From assembly GCF_001399685.1 (NCBI RefSeq), contig NZ_JTHN01000172.1:1-35932 (forward strand): a stretch of 35,932 nucleotides of DNA, in the 5' to 3' direction. Shown here piece by piece: positions 31,730 to 35,932 of this stretch (position 1 is its first letter; every line of letters starts with the position of its first letter). Under the pieces are notes generated by a model. It was not told where the DNA came from. It worked only from the letters and a program-made list of their open reading frames with translations, and ran no database searches. A program made the translations under genes and the position numbers. This stretch comes from Paenibacillus sp. A3 (lineage in GTDB: Bacteria; Bacillota; Bacilli; Paenibacillales; NBRC-103111).

Positions 31730-33040
31730 TTATTTTACTGATACAGTGCCCCGTACAGCTTGATTCCCGATGAAATCAAACAAACCTCCAGGACTAAAGT
31801 AACTATCGCTTGGCATATATTGAAGGACTGTTTTATAATCAGTACCATTGGAACTGTAGTAAACTTCGTATGCAGGAAACTCGTTCCTAACACCATCATA
31901 CGAGATGGTTCCATTATCCCTGTTAATTTTAAACATAATTTTATAATCTATCTTTGCTACTGGAATTAATGGATTCCCAGAAGAGACACTAAAATATAAA
32001 TTATTACCATTCAATCCAGGAGAGACACTCATATTGTCATTAGGTATCGTAGCTTCATCAAGAGGCTTATCAAAAAAGGTTTGATGGGATGTCCCCGTAA
32101 AGTTAAACGATGTAACTTGTCCTGTAACATAATCAACAACAGCGTACTGAACAGTGCGATTACTATGCGAACTCACATCGAAATCTCTTCCATCACCAAG
32201 TCCTTCCACGAATTTCGGAATTGCAGAAATTTTTTTCATGGGAATAAAAGTATTGAATCTCATGACAACATATTCATTTCCGCTTCGGCCTATATCTCTT
32301 AAAGCATTCGCAACTTTATGAATCTCATCCTTTACATTCTGGTGGGGAGTCATTTCCCAATATTTCGATATAAACTCTATCTCATCTTGGATATTCCGTG
32401 GAAGCCCCTCATCCTCTTCATCTCCATGCAGGATCGTAGTATAGTTGAGAGGACTATTTTCCTTCATTAAAGGATTGAGCTTAAGAAGGTTTACACCGTC
32501 ATTTTCCTTATACTCATAAATAAATGGTTCGATCTTCGGAGCATTAGACAGAATCGTAACGCGGCTTCCTTTTTCTTTTTTAGAGTCTTCCTGTATGCCG
32601 ATGGCAACCGAATCAAACCGAATGCTGTCCAGTTGATCTTTTTTCTGTCGTACAACAAGTTCAAACTCTAATACCCCTTTCATGCCGTTAACCTGTTCTT
32701 GATACACGTTAACGTATGCATGTGTAAATATGATCTCTCGAATCGTCTTTTCATGCCTCACGATTTGGACGGTAACAGTTCGATAATAATCATTGTCCGG
32801 CCTATATTCAGTAAGCGCCCATGCATAAAGCGTATTGGAGCTATCCGTATCTTTTTCCACAGGAGGAAGTAGTCGAAGTGGAATCTCACCCCGTATCTGA
32901 ATCGAATGCTCCGCATTATATGCTTTGGCTAAAAAATCTGCCGGACTTGTGTTAGTATAGCTATAGCCAGTAATTTGCCCATTGCCAAGCTCAATCGGTG
33001 AATGACCGGATTCTCGTTCTACCCTCAATAAAATGCTCAT
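31730..33040 (-). CDS. two-domain protein: beta-barrel N-terminus plus DUF3238-like C-terminus, 436 aa
   Basis: Residues of about 1-155 alternate strands (MSILLRVERESGHSPIELGN, YRTVTVQIVRHEKTIREIIF, GVLEFELVVRQKKD) in the style of the secreted 'membrane-associated protease 1' group and Hcp-like tube proteins. Residues of about 255-430 match my recollection of DUF3238 (VVMRFNTFIPMKKISAIPKF, YAVVDYVTGQVTSFNFTG, SHQTFF, SVSSGNPLIPVAKIDYKIMF, FPAYEVYYSSNG). No signal peptide. An effector or structural carrier with a cargo domain is possible. Good ribosome site (AAAGGGAG) before ATG. Confidence 0.5.
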   Translation of the reverse strand: MSILLRVERESGHSPIELGNGQITGYSYTNTSPADFLAKAYNAEHSIQIRGEIPLRLLPPVEKDTDSSNTLYAWALTEYRPDNDYYRTVTVQIVRHEKTIREIIFTHAYVNVYQEQVNGMKGVLEFELVVRQKKDQLDSIRFDSVAIGIQEDSKKEKGSRVTILSNAPKIEPFIYEYKENDGVNLLKLNPLMKENSPLNYTTILHGDEEDEGLPRNIQDEIEFISKYWEMTPHQNVKDEIHKVANALRDIGRSGNEYVVMRFNTFIPMKKISAIPKFVEGLGDGRDFDVSSHSNRTVQYAVVDYVTGQVTSFNFTGTSHQTFFDKPLDEATIPNDNMSVSPGLNGNNLYFSVSSGNPLIPVAKIDYKIMFKINRDNGTISYDGVRNEFPAYEVYYSSNGTDYKTVLQYMPSDSYFSPGGLFDFIGNQAVRGTVSVK

Positions 33041-33229
33041 ATTTATCTCCCTTTAGGCTATTGCTAACCTACCAAGTCGTTATCTTATTTATATCGGATT
33101 GATACGACTTCTATTTAATGTAAATTTCAACACACTTTCGGAGATTTGGGAAGGGCATATTTGAGAAACGATCTACGATCTATTGCTCGGGTTTGGCTTG
33201 CAAGCTCATTTCCATATTTAAATTTTAGC

Positions 33230-33384
33230 AGTATACTATAGAGTATGGAACAATGAGTATCGGCATCGACGATATATCCCTTTCACCATCTCGATGCACG
33301 TGGAGTGCGTGGTAAGGATGTATCGGGAGGGACATTGAAAGGTAAATGTTTCAACAAGGTCTGCTGAGAAAGCAGGCTTTTCTT
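33230..33384 (+). ncRNA. structured leader or small RNA ending in a terminator
   Basis: A TATACT box lies at 33232-33237. Downstream are nested stems: CCTT, ACCA and GCAC on the 5' side pairing in order with GTGC, TGGT and AAGG on the 3' side (about 33279-33320), then TTGAAA/TTTCAA (about 33336-33355). A U-tailed hairpin follows (TCTGCT and AGCAGG, then CTTTTCTTTT, about 33359-33385). Promoter, structure and terminator fit a regulatory leader or an independent RNA. It matches no class I know. Confidence 0.45.
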
Positions 33385-33386
33385 TT

Positions 33387-33503
33387 ATGAACTATCCTAA
33401 AATGAAAGAAGTTGAATTTATTTACGACACCAGTATAGGTAAAGTGTTGAATGGTAACTACGTTGATAGCAAGCCTCTCCCCACAGCGGTGGAAGAAAAT
33501 TGA
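33387..33503 (+). CDS. tiny ORF after the structured leader, 38 aa
   Basis: ATG 33387 directly after the terminator U-tract, with no ribosome site visible. It reads MNYPKMKEVEFIYDTSIGKV and ends in SKPLPTAVEEN. If translated, it would depend on read-through of the terminator. It overlaps the next tiny ORF by four bases (TTGA), suggesting coupling. Confidence 0.3.
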   Translation: MNYPKMKEVEFIYDTSIGKVLNGNYVDSKPLPTAVEEN

Positions 33504-33583
33504 GAAAAGCAAGGTTACTTGTATTTAGTATGATCGATGTGTTGGTTATTGTATTATGGATAATAGAACGACTGCCTCAATAG
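33500..33583 (+). CDS. possible hydrophobic peptide, 27 aa
   Basis: TTG 33500 overlaps the preceding stop; the product has a single hydrophobic helix (LLVFSMIDVLVIVLWII) with basic N-terminal residues (RKAR). The size and shape recall type I toxins or small membrane peptides. It is short and unverified. Confidence 0.3.
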   Translation: MRKARLLVFSMIDVLVIVLWIIERLPQ

Positions 33584-33615
33584 GTATTTATAGAACATAG
33601 AAATAGGAGGATTAC

Positions 33616-34185
33616 ATGGCCTGGAGCAAATTGAAGCAACATCTGGAGAGTTTTCTCTGTCCTGCGTTGTATGGAAGGGTCGAATACCGCGCAACCGGCT
33701 ACCGTTATTTACCTGATAAAGCAGGAATTTGTTATATTGCGGTAGATAAAAAGAACGTATTCAATATGAGTGATATAACTACCTTAATCAGATGGTATCA
33801 GACGGAGCTGGATATTAAGAATGATTCAGATATCCAAATTTCTATCAACAATGAAGAAATTGAAGCGGTCAGAAAAGATACCAAGGGGATAGTTCCGGAG
33901 GATCGTCTAAAAGTAATTGCAAGAAGTAGAAAAATATCAGAATATGCAAAGGAGCTTTTGTCAGCACAGTCATCATTAAGTAAATCAAATTTTGTCGTTG
34001 TAGCTAATAAGTTTTTATCCATTTCTATAGAGGAAAGCATAGAGAGCAATGATATCTTATTGAATATTCTTGCTTTGGTAGACAGACGAGTTGGAAAAAA
34101 GCGAATTTTAAACATGACCGAGAAGATGAAGTTAAAGCATCCAATTGTGCAGTATTTTTATGAACTACGGCTTAGTACGTTATGA
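33616..34185 (+). CDS. SF0329-like hypothetical protein, 189 aa
   Basis: ATG with AGGAGG upstream. The N-terminus (MAWSKLKQHLESFLCPALYG, RVEYRATGYRYLPDKAGICY) matches what I remember of the SF0329 family common in Bacilli. Its second half has ILLNILALVDRRVGKKRILN, a helical repeat-like segment. Cytoplasmic, no catalytic motif. Intact, and followed by its own terminator. Function unknown. Confidence 0.6.
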   Translation: MAWSKLKQHLESFLCPALYGRVEYRATGYRYLPDKAGICYIAVDKKNVFNMSDITTLIRWYQTELDIKNDSDIQISINNEEIEAVRKDTKGIVPEDRLKVIARSRKISEYAKELLSAQSSLSKSNFVVVANKFLSISIEESIESNDILLNILALVDRRVGKKRILNMTEKMKLKHPIVQYFYELRLSTL

Positions 34186-34202
34186 AAATAAATAACTCAT
34201 TC

Positions 34203-34224
34203 ACCTCCAATCGGGAGGTTTTTT
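34203..34224 (+). terminator. terminator
   Basis: ACCTCC-AATCG-GGAGGT followed by TTTTT, just after the stop of the preceding gene. Confidence 0.85.
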
Positions 34225-34250
34225 CATGCTATCATATACTTACTGACAGA

Positions 34251-34825
34251 TTAGGTGATGAGAATGTCTTGTACGCCGCGGTTTTTGAGGTCGTTTAAGA
34301 CGCTCAGCCAGAACTTCGAGGACTCATTCTCCCCGATCCAGATGCCCAGCACGTCTTTATTGCCGTCCAGATCGATGCCAATGACCATGTAGGCTGCTTT
34401 GTTCACGATGGCCCCGTCCTGCTTGACCTTGAAATAATTCGCATCCAGGAAAACGACAGCAAAGGTGTGTTGCAGCGGACGGTTCTGCCACTCTTTGATC
34501 ATCGGGACAATTTTATTGGTCACATTGGAAATGAGCGTCAGAGAAACTTCGATACCGTAGATATGCTCCATGTGATCTTGAATCTCCCGGGTACTGACCC
34601 CCTTGGCATATAAGGCAATGATCTGGTCCTCGATCCCGTTCACATGCGACTGATGCTTCTTCACGATCAAGGGCTCGAATTCCCCCTGACGATCGCGAGG
34701 AACCTGAATTTCCTGTTCACCATACTCGCTGATGATGCGCTTCTTACCCTTGCCATTCCGACTGTTCGAGGTTTTCTTGTTCATCGTGTCATGCTTCTCA
34801 TAACCTAGATGCGTATCTATCTCGA
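34251..34825 (-). pseudogene. IS256-family (Mutator-type) transposase fragment
   Basis: The minus strand encodes HLGYEKHDTMNKKTSNSRNG, then RDRQGEFEPLIVKKHQ, ALYAKGVSTREIQDHMEHIY and VVFLDANYFKVKQDG with the first catalytic Asp, and stops after NESSKFWLSVLNDLKNRG and DILIT. Both ends are missing: the N-terminal region is replaced by IS3 sequence at about 34825, and the C-terminal part beyond DILI (where further catalytic residues lie) is gone. Inactive relic. Confidence 0.85.
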
Positions 34826-34826
34826 G

Positions 34827-35036
34827 GTAGCCCGTGAGATGGGTCTGCATGAGAATACGATCTATCGCTGGATCGCCGAGTTTAAACAGGACGGCAGCGG
34901 GGCGTTTCCCGGTAGTGGGCAACTAAAACCGGAAGACAAGGCCATGCGTGATCTTCAGAAGCGGATTCGTGATCTGGAAGAGGAGAACGAAATCTTAAAA
35001 AAGGCGATGCACTACTTCGCTAAAGACCGGCGCTGA
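34827..35036 (+). pseudogene. IS3 OrfA, N-terminal part missing
   Basis: Starts within the helix-turn-helix (VAREMGLHENTIYRWIAEFK) and continues to the same C-terminus as copy 1 (KKAMHYFAKDRR). The first 30 or so residues are lost where the IS256 fragment joins. The slippery A6G run is kept at 34998-35004. Confidence 0.8.
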
Positions 35037-35446
35037 TCTATAAATTCATCCACGATCATCGCTTCAAGCTCCGTGTTGCGAAGATGTGCGCCGTATTTGG
35101 AATCTCCCGAAGCGGTTATTATCATTGGACCCGGCGGAAAGAAAGCGGTCGAAGCCAACGTCATGAGTGGCTTAAAAAGCAGATTCGGCGCATCTTTTTT
35201 GACCATAGGCGTCTTTATGGAAGCAAGAAAATCTGGGAAGCCCTTAAGAAACAAGGCGCTCAGGTGACCGAGAAAACCGTTGCTCGAATCATGAAGGAGC
35301 TCGGCTTGAAATCCCGAACAATCAAGAAATATAAAGCAACAACGAATTCCAAGCATAACTTGCCGGTAGCCGCGAATCGGATATTTTACACCCAATCAGT
35401 ACGAACGTATGTACCGCCCTACTGCGTAATTCTCTCGATTCTATGC
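35005..35446 (+). pseudogene. IS3 OrfB with large internal deletion
   Basis: MCAVFGISRSGYYHWTRRKE, RRIFFDHRRLYGSKKIWEAL and KYKATTNSKHNLPVA are present. The sequence then jumps, out of frame, to the last codons (IGYFTPNQYERMYRP). The whole DDE catalytic region is absent. The breakpoint differs from that in copy 1. Confidence 0.8.
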
Positions 35447-35471
35447 GTCTAATCTATTGAAGTGGTCCAGT

Positions 35472-35839
35472 TCAATTTAAAGAAGGTATAGAGGAGTTCA
35501 AATGTTTTGATCCAAATATGCGAGCTACAATTGTAAGAATGTACGAAGAAGACGAATGCTATTGTGTGTGTCGAATTCGATTTTAGCCAACAAGAAGAGT
35601 ACAATAAAGGATTCGAGCAAAATGTATGGAATGGTAAAACTGGGGAACTGCTTCGTTGGAGTGAAAGTCCATATTACCCTAAAGATAAGAAAGCTAAGAT
35701 TTACATATCAGTTTATGATGAAATTAAAGAGTTTGATATTGTAGAAAAGAACACGGTATTTCTAGACTATAAAAGGAGCGGTAGCGATAAATCTTATATT
35801 GCTTGGTTAGAAGAACAATATGTGATGATAAAAAGATAA
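35472..35839 (+). pseudogene. immunity-like gene, 5'-cut by IS3 and frameshifted at a TG repeat
   Basis: Just after the IS end the frame reads FKEGIEEFKCFDPNMRATIV and RMYEEDECYCV, then shifts in the repeat TGTGTGTG (about 35563-35571) to VEFDFSQQEEYNKGFEQNVW and runs to TAA 35839. The start is missing. A 91-residue product could still start at ATG 35564. Acidic, aromatic and small, like the genes at 1-3600; family unknown. Confidence 0.5.
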
Positions 35840-35859
35840 TTTTAAGGGAGATGAAAGTA

Positions 35860-35932
35860 GTGAATAATAAATGTAATTTAAAATGGGCTGATTTAAGCGA
35901 TTCAGTTAAAACGATAATAGAACACATTGATA
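35860..35932 (+). CDS. start of a gene cut by the window edge
   Basis: GTG 35860 with AAGGGAG upstream opens NNKCNLKWADLSDSVKTIIE. Only 24 codons are visible. Same strand and spacing as the preceding accessory gene. No assignment. Confidence 0.5.
   Translation, partial: MNNKCNLKWADLSDSVKTIIEHID

Larger units (their letters stand above)
34825..35469 (+). mobile_element. degenerate IS3-family insertion sequence, copy 2
   Basis: Nearly the same IS as at 4219-5132, but in the opposite orientation. The left end is cut inside orfA at the IS256 junction; the right end is the intact outer terminus (AGTGGTCCA at 35461-35469, complement of TGGACCACT). An internal deletion different from that in copy 1 removes most of orfB. 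Confidence 0.85.

Noticed and set aside
1..35932. CRISPR array, tRNA or rRNA genes
   Set aside because: No regularly spaced short repeats and no complete tRNA or rRNA structure were seen on either strand.

Overview
The window looks like a low-to-mid GC Firmicute, most probably a member of the Paenibacillaceae. Supporting signs are strong GGAGG-type ribosome binding sites with frequent TTG/GTG starts, U-tailed terminators, an ECF sigma/DUF4179 anti-sigma pair, secreted proteins with a copper-amine-oxidase-like domain, and SPP1-type phage structural genes. No rRNA, tRNA or CRISPR array was seen.

Region 1 (1-4217) is a strip of small accessory genes, several of them broken. One is a CdiI-like immunity pseudogene, one is an archaeal/eukaryotic-type peptidyl-tRNA hydrolase (Pth2), and the rest are unassigned. 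It resembles an orphan immunity-gene island. A degenerate IS3-family element follows (4219-5132).

Region 2 (5200-9930) looks chromosomal: a large secreted propeller-like protein with two C-terminal repeats, an ECF sigma factor with its anti-sigma factor, and a gene remnant. A cluster of terminator-like hairpins (9940-10380) separates it from the next region.

Region 3 (10483-30860) is the most interesting part, a phage-derived element. It opens with a 1173-residue single-chain RNA polymerase of the QDE-1/RDR/YonO two-barrel type, with an intact D-x-D-G-D site. Next come a small gene and an SF2-type helicase with a Cys cluster spaced as in DinG. After a small moron-like interval and a probable small RNA come a ParB-DNA methyltransferase, small and large terminase, portal, Cys-rich protein, scaffold (frameshifted), P22-type coat and head-completion genes. 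A tyrosine recombinase with two amber stops and a secreted LRR protein sit between the terminase genes. No tail or lysis genes are present. The head module ends in a gene that seems C-terminally cut, followed by a SHOCT-like small ORF and a large serine recombinase. A hairpin with a compensatory base-pair change occurs twice in this element (14011 and 17582).

Region 4 (30848-34225) is again chromosome-like or island-like: a small helical protein, a secreted protein beside a two-domain protein ending in a DUF3238-like domain, a structured leader RNA ending in a terminator, tiny ORFs and an SF0329-like gene.

Region 5 (34251-35932) holds an IS256 transposase fragment, a second degenerate IS3 copy inverted relative to the first, and more broken immunity-like genes. 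The two IS3 copies bracket about 29.7 kb as inverted repeats.

Working model (inference): a decayed prophage or tail-less phage satellite that encodes its own RNA polymerase and helicase for transcription, plus a head and packaging module. All family assignments come from reading motifs by eye; no database search was run.
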